51,966 nt of DNA from Endobugula sp047636495. GTDB taxonomy: Bacteria > Pseudomonadota > Gammaproteobacteria > Pseudomonadales > Cellvibrionaceae. Positions 45,529 to 51,966 of this stretch are shown here, one piece after another. The notes beneath the pieces were generated by a model. The model was given only the letters and a program-made list of their open reading frames with translations, did not search any database and was not told the origin of the DNA. The stretch is from NCBI GenBank assembly GCA_047636495.1, contig JBLILH010000021.1:1-51966 (forward strand), written 5' to 3'. Both the position numbers and the translations under genes were made by a program. The stretch's first letter is position 1, and the number at the start of each line of letters is the position of its first letter.

Positions 45529-45791
45529 TTAGAGGGCGGTTCCTCCTCATCTTCAGTACCCCAGCTCTCTAACCAAGCCATCACCTCATCGCCATCAATC
45601 ACTCGACCTGCCTTGTAATCTTCCCAAGACTCTAGTGTTTCTTGATTACGGTGCTGCTTTAATTCTTCACGAACCAAGTACTCTTCAACCGCATCTTTAA
45701 TAATCCAGCTCTTACTACGGCGGAGTTGTTCAGCCGCACGATCTAAACGATCTAGCAGCTCATCAGGCATTCTTACGCTTGTCATTCCCAT
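45525..45791 (-). CDS. Ribbon-helix-helix antitoxin
   Basis: An 88-aa protein starting MGMTSVRMPDELLDRLDRAA. The strand TSVRMP and two helices (AEQLRRSKSWIIKDAVEEYL) form a CopG/RHH DNA-binding domain, and the acidic C-terminus (WLESWGTEDEEEPPSK) would bind the toxin. The start was chosen because GAGGG lies eight bases upstream; 22 further codons upstream look non-coding. It is translationally coupled to the toxin. Confidence 0.85.
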   Translation of the reverse strand: MGMTSVRMPDELLDRLDRAAEQLRRSKSWIIKDAVEEYLVREELKQHRNQETLESWEDYKAGRVIDGDEVMAWLESWGTEDEEEPPSK

Positions 45792-45843
45792 TGAACTTAC
45801 CCTCTTGTAACACAGTGCATTACATCGAATTATAGCGGTCATA

Positions 45844-46550
45844 CTATTCATCGTCACGCTCTAATTCCAACATCATCAATACATTCTCTTCATTAGCCTC
45901 TGGCGTGTACTTCTCTACTTTCGCAGGATGTGTAAGCCGGTGAACTTCCTTGAGCTTATGAATCGCCACATGGGTATAAATATCTGTGGTGGATAGTTAA
46001 CTGTGCCCTAGCATCTGCAGGATAAAACGGATATCAGCGCCGTTTTCTAGCATCAATGTCGCCATTGTGTAACGGAACAAATGGCAAGAGCCTATTTTGT
46101 CGATATTGGCCTGTTTAACGTACTTTTTGTCTGCCCTATTCTCTTTATAAGGGTCGAGAGCTTTGCCCTGCTCGATAAACAAGACACCAGAGGCGGTATT
46201 CACATCCTGTAAACACAGATTAATCACTTCCTATCGCCGGATGCCTGTGGAGTACAAAACCTTTATTATCGCACGATCACGGATGCCTTTTTTAGCCTCT
46301 AGGCCGGGTTGGATTAATACCAGTTCCGCTTCTTCGGTGGTGAGGGTGTGCTTCGGTAATCGTTTTTCTTGTTTGGGTAATTCCAGCTCACTCACAGGGT
46401 TATACAGTAATAAATTCTCTCGCATTAAGAACACGAATCAGGTTCTTAATGCCGCTAGTCGATTGCGTTGGCTCGCCAACGATAACGGTTCACCACTGCG
46501 GCTAACGGCGATAAATAAGTGACGCTGAGCAATCAAAGGAGGCTCTAATG
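45844..46550 (-). pseudogene. Tyrosine recombinase (XerC/D-like integrase) with three in-frame stops
   Basis: One continuous frame reads LFIAVSRSGEPLSLASQRN, RLAALRT, TGA (46,438-46,440), FVFLMRENLLLYNPVSELEL, TLTTEEAELVLIQPGLEAKK, IRDRAIIKVLYSTGIRR, TAG (46,231-46,233), EVINLCLQDVNTASGVLF, IDKIGSCHLFRYTMATLMLE, IRFILQMLGHS, TAA (45,997-45,999), LSTTDIYTHVAIHKLKEVHR. No indels are needed. All three stop types occur. The box HxxR has FRY instead of FRH. Intact, it would be an integrase of about 300 aa. The copy at 43,652-44,034 is a relative. Confidence 0.85.
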
Positions 46551-46767
46551 GACAAATGTTGTTTGCAACAGTGGGGCAAGACATCAAGGCGAGTAAAGAG
46601 ATTATAGCTATTGGTCATGATGTTAATGAAAGAATAAAGGCGGCTTCACTGCGCTAATGTTAGCCAGTGCATATAATACCGCTGACATCGTGCAATTATT
46701 TATAGATGAGAGAGTAGACAGATCAGCAAAAGAATATATTACAGAAGGCAATGCTGTCGTCGAGTAA
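46550..46767 (+). pseudogene. Ankyrin-repeat protein remnant (tentative)
   Basis: AGGAGG five bases before ATG GACAAA suggests an original start. With two frame corrections the frame reads FATVGQDIKASKEIIAIGHD, VNER and then GGFTALMLASAYNTADIVQL FIDE. The last part has the ankyrin consensus G-x-TALMLAS-x-x-x-x-x-DIVQLLID. It ends in EGNAVVE-stop. There is one repeat only and the fit is approximate. Confidence 0.4.
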
Positions 46768-47288
46768 AAAAGATCCATACCATGTATTAAAGTCTCAGAC
46801 TGAGTATTAAAGTCTCAGACTTAATACACTAAAGAACTCAATAACCCCCAGTGTCATAAAGAGGCCGCCTTAAAGGATTGCTCACTCAGCATGTGATCGA
46901 CAGCCTTACTTGTCCAGAGTCTGCTATCGAGAGGTGAGCTGCCTGATAGCTTAAAATGGGGTTTACATCGGCAGTTGACCCACAACGGTCACTTATTAGT
47001 AAGCACACTGAAAAATAAAGGTTGCTCAGCGCTTTAGTTGGTCTTTTCTGGTGAGTGAGTTCCGCTAAGCTGGACAAAATCAAGTAACACAAGGACGCCT
47101 GCCATGACCGAAAACCGCTCGGCGAGCCGCCCATTTCAATCAATATTGAGCGATTTCGCTCACGACAATATCAAATAAAATATTTTTTAAGTTCAATGAC
47201 ATATATTCAATAAATTTCAGGTGTAAACCTTGATTTTTCTAACTTATGACTTAGACTTTTATTAATTTATTTAATTTGGAGTTTATCC
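46768..47288. other. Spacer with a short duplication
   Basis: TATTAAAGTCTCAGACT is repeated near 46,784-46,822. A minus-strand frame at 46,886-47,143 (85 codons) has no coding character. Nothing else was recognised. Confidence 0.4.
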
Positions 47289-47475
47289 ATGCTTTTAAAA
47301 AATAAACTTATCATTCTTGGTGCATTAATTTTATTGCGATAATCACTTTTTACGTGAGTCAATACGAAGCATCCAAAATCAGCACTTTTAAAAATACCGC
47401 ATTAAGTATCAGCACTACTAGTAACGCAATGCTTCAATTAAGGCGCAAAGAAAAAGACTTTCTTTCACGAGTTTA
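47289..47475 (+). pseudogene. Methyl-accepting chemotaxis protein, N-terminal remnant
   Basis: ATG LLKNKLIILGALILL, a shift near 47,335, then IITFYVSQYEASKISTFKNT, TTSNAMLQLRRKEKDFLSRV-stop. This is the first membrane helix and start of a helical ligand-binding domain with the LRRxEKDFL motif of HBM-type sensors. The rest is missing; the intact MCP at 47,545 has a different sensor domain. Confidence 0.6.
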
Positions 47476-47544
47476 GCGATGTAGCAAAATCAAAAAATCC
47501 GTCTATTATATACCTATTATCTTATATTACAGAGGAAACAGCCC

Positions 47545-49182
47545 GTGAATTATCTATCTAACATGACGATACGCCTTAGACTGACCATAGGCTTTGGCTT
47601 TGTGCTGATGTTAATCGTTATCTTAACCATATTAGGCATACAAAAAGTTAACTTTATTAACTCTACATTAACACAAATAACTGACATTAATGCTGTCAAA
47701 CAGCGCTACGCCATTAATTATCGGGGCAGTGTACATGATCGGGCTATTGCTATCCGTGATATTGCTCTTGCAGAAAATAATGAGCAAATAGCTATTTTTG
47801 AGAATGAAATTTCTGAATTAGAAGATTTTTATAATGAATCCGAAAGAAATATGCAGGCAATGATTGATGCAGGGGTTGATTTTAGTGGTGAAATAAGTAT
47901 TTTAAATAAGATACAAGGCATCAAAGAAAAAACTTTACCTCTAATCAAAGAAATTACTCAAGCCAAGAAAAATAACCAAGACGTAGATGCGCAAGTGCTC
48001 CGTGACGCCAGACCTGCTTTTATCGCTTATTTAAATACAATCAACGAGTTTATTGATTATCAAGAAAACGCCAATCAAATGGCCACACCTAAAGCGCGCG
48101 AGGTCGCTGAGAATTTTCAGGAACTAATGTTGTGGCTAAGCGCAATCGCTATCATTATAAGTGTTTTAGTTGGTATAACAATTGAACGCAGTATATTTCG
48201 CTCTATCGGCAAGGAACCATCTCAGGCGAAGGAATCGTTAATGATTCTCGCTGAAGGTGATCTGACCACCACTATTGAAACAAATTATAGCGATAGTATG
48301 ATAGCTTACCTTAGCCTTATGCGCAAAAAAATGGCCGCTATAATCTCTGATATTATTCATACCTCTAACGATTTATCTAATGAATTAATCGTTGTTTCCG
48401 ACAACTCCAAACAAGTCTTAACTGCAGTTAAAAATCAAGCAACTCTGACCCATGATACGGTGTCTCAACTCGAAAATATTCGCGCTAGTAGCGATCAAGT
48501 TTCTCAAGTGATCGCACGTACTGAAGAGAACTCTAGCATGACAGTTAAATATGCTAAAGAAGGTCGTAAAATAATCAATAGTAGCGCAAATGAAATGGAT
48601 CTTATATCAACCACGGTCAATACTACGGTTGAACAAATACGCCTGCTTGCAGAACATACAAAAAAAATTGGTGGTATCGTGAGTGTTATCAGTGGAATTT
48701 CAGAACAAACAAATCTATTAGCGCTCAATGCTGCTATTGAAGCTGCAAGAGCTGGCGATACTGGGCGAGGCTTTGCGGTAGTAGCCGATGAAGTGCGTCA
48801 ACTTGCCCAAAGAACAGGCGCAGCAACTAGCGAAATTGAAAAAATGATTGTTGAGGTACAGGAACAAACAAATGCATCTGTTCTAGCGATGGAAATGACC
48901 CAACCACAGGTAGAAAATGGGCGCACACAAATTCTTAAAGCAACTGAATTATTGCAAAGTATTGAACAACAAGCCTCCGACTCATTCACACAAGTTCAAG
49001 AAGTCGTTAAGGCAGCCTCTAGCCAAGGAGATTCCATTAATGAAATCACCCGAGCTATGGATAAAATTGCAGAAATGTCGGGCGAATCTATCAATTCTAT
49101 CAATAATAATAACGTTGCTACCGACACATTGAGCCAATTAGCGAAAAACTTAAAAACCAGTGTAGGATTTTTTAAAACGTAA
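47545..49182 (+). CDS. Methyl-accepting chemotaxis protein
   Basis: A 545-aa transducer. It starts at a GTG with AGAGGA eight bases upstream. TM1 is about residues 10-32 (GFGFVLMLIVILTILG), then a periplasmic four-helix sensor (about 33-190, similar to TarH/MCP-type 4HB), TM2 about 192-212 (LWLSAIAIIISVLVGI), HAMP about 213-265 and the cytoplasmic hairpin with the tip EQTNLLALNAAIEAARAGDT, followed by FAVVADEVRQLAQR. It signals to CheA/CheW. No pentapeptide CheR tether is present (ends VGFFKT). It lies 70 bases after a decayed MCP gene. Confidence 0.95.
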   Translation: MNYLSNMTIRLRLTIGFGFVLMLIVILTILGIQKVNFINSTLTQITDINAVKQRYAINYRGSVHDRAIAIRDIALAENNEQIAIFENEISELEDFYNESERNMQAMIDAGVDFSGEISILNKIQGIKEKTLPLIKEITQAKKNNQDVDAQVLRDARPAFIAYLNTINEFIDYQENANQMATPKAREVAENFQELMLWLSAIAIIISVLVGITIERSIFRSIGKEPSQAKESLMILAEGDLTTTIETNYSDSMIAYLSLMRKKMAAIISDIIHTSNDLSNELIVVSDNSKQVLTAVKNQATLTHDTVSQLENIRASSDQVSQVIARTEENSSMTVKYAKEGRKIINSSANEMDLISTTVNTTVEQIRLLAEHTKKIGGIVSVISGISEQTNLLALNAAIEAARAGDTGRGFAVVADEVRQLAQRTGAATSEIEKMIVEVQEQTNASVLAMEMTQPQVENGRTQILKATELLQSIEQQASDSFTQVQEVVKAASSQGDSINEITRAMDKIAEMSGESINSINNNNVATDTLSQLAKNLKTSVGFFKT

Positions 49183-49504
49183 TTTGAGAAACTATAAAAG
49201 GTAGATCTAAAAACTTAAAGATAGGATGCCCACCGATTGAGTTATTTTTATTAAAAAATTCTTGAACGATAATTTCTTAATAGTGGCGAGGTGTTTGTTA
49301 GATATTAGCGCGCTTCGCACAGCAAAAGTCTCTATATAAAATAATAGATGATGATTGGTATATTACATGGTCGTTTAGTAATAAACGCTATCAATAGCCT
49401 TGTCTCAAACGGATAAACATTCAACTACGCAGACCGTCATTATGACATAAGCAAAGTTGTTGCTGATGGTGAAAGGGCAGCTGCTGTAACAACATCTGTT
49501 GGAA
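49183..49504. other. Spacer after the MCP
   Basis: About 320 bases without a recognisable gene or clear terminator. Confidence 0.4.
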
Positions 49505-49505
49505 T

Positions 49506-49602
49506 AAAAGGGGTCAAAGCCCTTTTAATGTTAATCGTAATTGTCGGTTTGCTTATACCAAACCGGGTCTTTAATAAAAGGGCTCTGACCCGAATGGCAC
49601 TA
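49506..49602. repeat. REP pair of the GGGTCAAAGCCC family
   Basis: AAAGGGGTCAAAGCCCTTTT (49,509-49,528) and, inverted, AAAAGGGCTCTGACCCGAAT (49,576-49,595), followed by GGCACT, the outer end of the 196-bp element at 42,018. The pair stands next to a RayT C-terminal remnant. Confidence 0.75.
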
Positions 49603-49604
49603 TT

Positions 49605-49730
49605 AACAACCAGCTGCCGCCTATTTTAGAGCGCTTAAGCATTGAAACTAACATTTGGATAAAGAACGCTACGCAGTTTGAACAACAACATAAGCAACAG
49701 TTTCGGCGAAGAAAAACCGCTTCGTTATAA
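49605..49730 (+). pseudogene. RayT C-terminal remnant
   Basis: NNQLPPILERLSIETNIWIK, NATQFEQQHKQQFRRRKTA and SL-stop (41 codons, frame uninterrupted). It matches the tail that follows the DKRG motif in RayTs: compare DNQLPSILEKISI in the 1,177-1,398 remnant. Directly downstream of a REP pair; no catalytic part is left. Confidence 0.7.
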
Positions 49731-50350
49731 AAATTCTATCTCAAGCAAAAAACGACACCGCTTAATAGTAAGTCACGGGCAGCCATTGTTTAAAAAAGGC
49801 AAAACAACGCTTTCAAGCCCTTAAAAAACACAATAAACCACCTACCCCACAAAATCACTCTTAAAATAACAACAATAGGTAATGCAAAAAATAAAATCAG
49901 TTATTCTTTTTTGCGGTGCCTGTCCTTACAGAAGTTGTTCTTTTTTTCGGTGCCTGTCCTTACAGAAGTTGTTACAGAAGTTATCAGCTGGCGATTGCCA
50001 ATCGCCAGCTTTTTATTGTAGATTGGGGAAATGAAGGGGTATTAATCCTTCCTATACTCTGTTATTATTTTTTAGTTGATAAGAAGTTTGTTAGTCACGT
50101 TGAGAAGTTATTCCAGCCAAGTGCCTTCTTTTTTGGTTAGAACCCCACTCTTCTAACGGTCACTCGAGAGTGATCTACAACGAAGCAACCACAAGCCTTT
50201 AGTACGTTTATGGCTAAGCTTTATTGCAGTCAGTTAAAGATAGTTAATTGTTTATAGCAAAAAAACTCGAAGCTCACGCAATAAGCTGTATAAATTTCAT
50301 ACAATTTACTATAAGTTTATACAGGTAAATAACGTTTAAGGAGGAAAGTT
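49731..50350. other. Spacer with direct repeats and a hairpin
   Basis: CGGTGCCTGTCCTTACAGAA+GTTGTT occurs twice (49,914-49,939 and 49,948-49,973). A perfect 11-bp hairpin AGCTGGCGATT/AATCGCCAGCT with a T-run (49,986-50,015) looks like a terminator but follows no gene. A weak 74-codon frame at 49,916-50,140 looks spurious. The right end carries the promoter region of the next gene. Confidence 0.5.
49986..50015 (+). terminator. Orphan terminator-like hairpin
   Basis: An 11-bp perfect stem, three-base loop GCC, then TTTTTATT. It lies just after the GGTGCCTGTCC direct repeats with no intact gene upstream, so it may belong to the repeat element or to a lost transcript. Confidence 0.65.
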
Positions 50351-50716
50351 ATGAATAGTAGTAATTTCACAATCTTCAAATCTGCATACCATTCAATACT
50401 GATCGCAATTGGTTTAATAACCATCGCCATTTTTAGTCACGCATCACAAGCACAAGATAGTTCCGAAGATGATGAGTTAGCGCGCATGCAAGCGCAACTT
50501 AATAGCGAAGTAATGTCTAGGCCATTTTTAGCAGAAAAACCAAAAGAAGTTGATGCCTACATAAAGAGCATGTTAGAAAAAAAAGTAACCCCTCCTGATT
50601 ATGTTGGCACTCATTGGCGCACTGGATATACATGTCGAGATTTACTTCGTTATAACTGGACTCAATATCGCAATTGTCGTTATTACCATCGTTACCACGG
50701 TAGGTATTACCACTAA
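50351..50716 (+). CDS. Small secreted protein with Tyr/His/Arg-rich tail
   Basis: A 121-aa protein with a good ribosome site (AAGGAGG) and a signal peptide (SILIAIGLITIAIFSHASQA), probably cut after QA. The mature part has an acidic stretch (SSEDDELARMQAQL), a middle (VTPPDYVGTHWRTGYTCRDL) and a C-terminal tail rich in Y, R and H (YRNCRYYHRYHGRYYH). Two Cys could form a disulfide. I do not recognise a family. Fifty-seven bases later comes a TraT-like lipoprotein, so the two may act together at the envelope. Confidence 0.7.
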   Translation: MNSSNFTIFKSAYHSILIAIGLITIAIFSHASQAQDSSEDDELARMQAQLNSEVMSRPFLAEKPKEVDAYIKSMLEKKVTPPDYVGTHWRTGYTCRDLLRYNWTQYRNCRYYHRYHGRYYH

Positions 50717-50773
50717 CATCACGTTTTAAAACCGGTGAAAGCCACTTTAATTATAACCCATAAGGCAATGAAC

Positions 50774-51520
50774 ATGACTCAAAGGATGTATCACTTCAAA
50801 CTACTCATACTCGCTATTACTGCACTTACACTATCTGGCTGTGCGGCTGTACATACTTCAATAGCCAAAAAAGACCTTGATGTGCAAACTAAATTAAGCA
50901 CCTCGATCTTTGTTGATTCAGTGGCACCAGAGAAGCGAAAAATATATTTAGAAGTACGCTCTGCTGTAATGGAATTTGATCGCAATTCATTTAGGGAGGC
51001 TTTGACTGCACAGATTACCAACAGTGGGAATGGTTATACAATTGTAGACAGCCCCGAAGACTCACAATATGGCATGAGTGTATTCGTGCGTAACCTCGAG
51101 AAAGCTTCGCCTTCAGCTGCCGACAACTATCTCAAATCAGGTTATCAAGGTGTTGCAGCAGGAGCTGCAGTAGGTTATGCAACCGGCGGTGGATATAAGA
51201 ATGCAGCTGCGGGGGGATTAATTGGAGGTTTGGTGTCTACAGCGGCAAATGCTTTTGTTAAAGACGTCACTTATTTGCTAGTTGCTGACATTCAAATTAA
51301 GGAGCGGGCACGTAAAGGTGTGTTGGTTCGTCGCGATTCACAAGTTAACACTAAAATTTCTGACGATGGAGCTACAACTCAAACATTCTCAGAAGCAACA
51401 AATCAAAAAGAGTATCGCACTCGAGTAGTGACAACAGCAAATAAGGCCAACTTAGAGCTTGAAGAAGCTCAAGCTCTAATGTTTGAGAAGACAGCTTACG
51501 CCATGGCATCTTTTTTCTAA
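50774..51520 (+). CDS. traT: TraT-like outer-membrane lipoprotein
   Basis: A 248-aa lipoprotein: lipobox LTLSGC, then HTSIAKKDLDVQTKLSTSIF (the TraT N-terminal signature), a glycine-rich segment with GVAAGAAVGYATGGGYKNAAA, and a C-terminal domain with EYRTRVVTTANKANLELEEA. In plasmids TraT gives surface exclusion and serum (complement) resistance; chromosomal copies also occur. The start at 50,774 has AAGG eight bases upstream; earlier ATG and GTG codons add up to 13 residues. No plasmid transfer genes lie near it. Confidence 0.88.
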   Translation: MTQRMYHFKLLILAITALTLSGCAAVHTSIAKKDLDVQTKLSTSIFVDSVAPEKRKIYLEVRSAVMEFDRNSFREALTAQITNSGNGYTIVDSPEDSQYGMSVFVRNLEKASPSAADNYLKSGYQGVAAGAAVGYATGGGYKNAAAGGLIGGLVSTAANAFVKDVTYLLVADIQIKERARKGVLVRRDSQVNTKISDDGATTQTFSEATNQKEYRTRVVTTANKANLELEEAQALMFEKTAYAMASFF

Positions 51521-51904
51521 ACTCTAATACAAATAAGCACTACTTAGCTCATTTTTTTGCGAGTAGTGCCATTTTCACCTAGACTCAATCAATTCGATGT
51601 TGACAGGGATACTTAATGAGAAAATTGAAAAAACACACCTAAAACAATTTACAGTCCCTAGTACTTTATTACTTCGTTTTTTATGTAGCTTTCCTACCTA
51701 TGCTCAACAAACTGCCGTTACTCGAAATATACCAGCTTCTCGTGCAGCATCACGTTGGAAGTTTTGGATTTGACGATCCGCTTCTATACCAAGCTCAGTG
51801 TCATCGTATTCAATACCCAAAGGGACAAGGACAGGCACACACCTATTGACCTACGGCAACACTCTAATCTAAGATAAGATCATCACATGTTTAAAGGACT
51901 AAAC
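51521..51904. other. Spacer with an unidentified minus-strand fragment and a RayT-type repeat
   Basis: Between about 51,714 and 51,825 the minus strand reads PLGIEYDDTELGIEADRQ then IQNFQRDAAREAGIFRVTAVC-stop, a plausible C-terminus of a lost gene that I cannot identify. AGGGACAAGGACAGGCACAC (51,821-51,840) resembles the GGGACAGGCAC repeats at 2,267-2,308 and lies just before the RayT start. Confidence 0.5.
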
Positions 51905-51966
51905 AATGACTCGCCCTAGAAAGGAACTCATCTCTATTTCTGACACCCCCTATTATCACATTGTCT
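51905..51966 (+). CDS. REP-associated tyrosine transposase (RayT), N-terminus only
   Basis: The first 20 codons read MTRPRKELISISDTPYYHIV, the family N-terminus (TRPR...YYHIVSR). The HUH and Tyr motifs would lie beyond the window. It differs in subtype from the 42,229 RayT (which starts MPRKPRFYLP) and is preceded by a GGACAGGCAC repeat, its likely REP family. Completeness is unknown. Confidence 0.85.

Noticed and set aside
45844..46550. Stop-codon reassignment to explain in-frame stops
   Set aside because: All three stop codons occur within one frame, and core genes end normally in TAA, TAG and TGA.
46886..47143. 85-codon minus-strand frame near the recombinase
   Set aside because: No recognisable domain, no ribosome site, and a composition typical of random frames.

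Overview
The window is chromosomal DNA of a gammaproteobacterium. The evidence is the homodimeric-type pyruvate dehydrogenase E1 (AceE) next to a three-lipoyl AceF, plus PdxB, a two-ACT-domain IlvA with an Ile-rich attenuation leader, AccA, protease III, PerM-TusA-BepA, SlyX, YciH and a ProXWV betaine transporter. I cannot name the genus from sequence alone. Gene density is low for a free-living relative. There are long spacers, many decayed genes, several toxin-antitoxin loci and several small-repeat families, as in a genome that has recently come under relaxed selection (inference).

Layout. (1) 1-6,660 is accessory DNA: an IS3-type end, a duplicated ParDE-like module (one copy fused into one frame, one copy split), CcdAB, a RayT (REP-associated tyrosine transposase) remnant, and broken Rhs, VIT-type transporter and Old-Yellow-Enzyme genes with a MITE. 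(2) 6,965-9,860 holds a diguanylate cyclase, small unknown proteins and a CheX-like protein. (3) 9,881-33,970 is mostly core genome: SulP transporter, aceEF, protease III, perM, tusA, bepA, a GGDEF-EAL protein, slyX with a K+ channel, yciH, accA, an ATP-NAD-kinase-like gene, and pdxB and ilvA behind a leader-peptide attenuator. (4) 35,332-38,617 is proX-proW-proV. (5) 38,618-51,966 is accessory again: a 125/25-bp repeat array cut by an IS end, a GC-richer membrane transporter, a RayT pseudogene with its REP repeats, decayed and intact toxin-antitoxin pairs, two decayed tyrosine recombinases, a lone flagellin, an MCP, a small secreted protein with a TraT-like lipoprotein, and the start of another RayT.

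How parts work together: AceEF makes acetyl-CoA, which AccA (with AccBCD encoded elsewhere) commits to fatty acids. IlvA starts isoleucine synthesis and appears to be controlled by ribosome stalling on Ile codons. PdxB feeds PLP synthesis, and PLP is the cofactor of IlvA. ProXWV imports osmoprotectant. The DGC, the GGDEF-EAL protein, CheX, the MCP and the flagellin belong to motility and c-di-GMP signalling but are scattered.

Most interesting signals: a promoter whose predicted start coincides with the ATG of the ilv leader peptide, so the attenuator would be translated from a leaderless RNA; an antitoxin-toxin fusion made by a 10-bp tandem duplication; a 196-bp element with perfect 19-bp inverted ends beside a RayT pseudogene; and a general habit of short tandem duplication (10-15 bp units) in genes and spacers.
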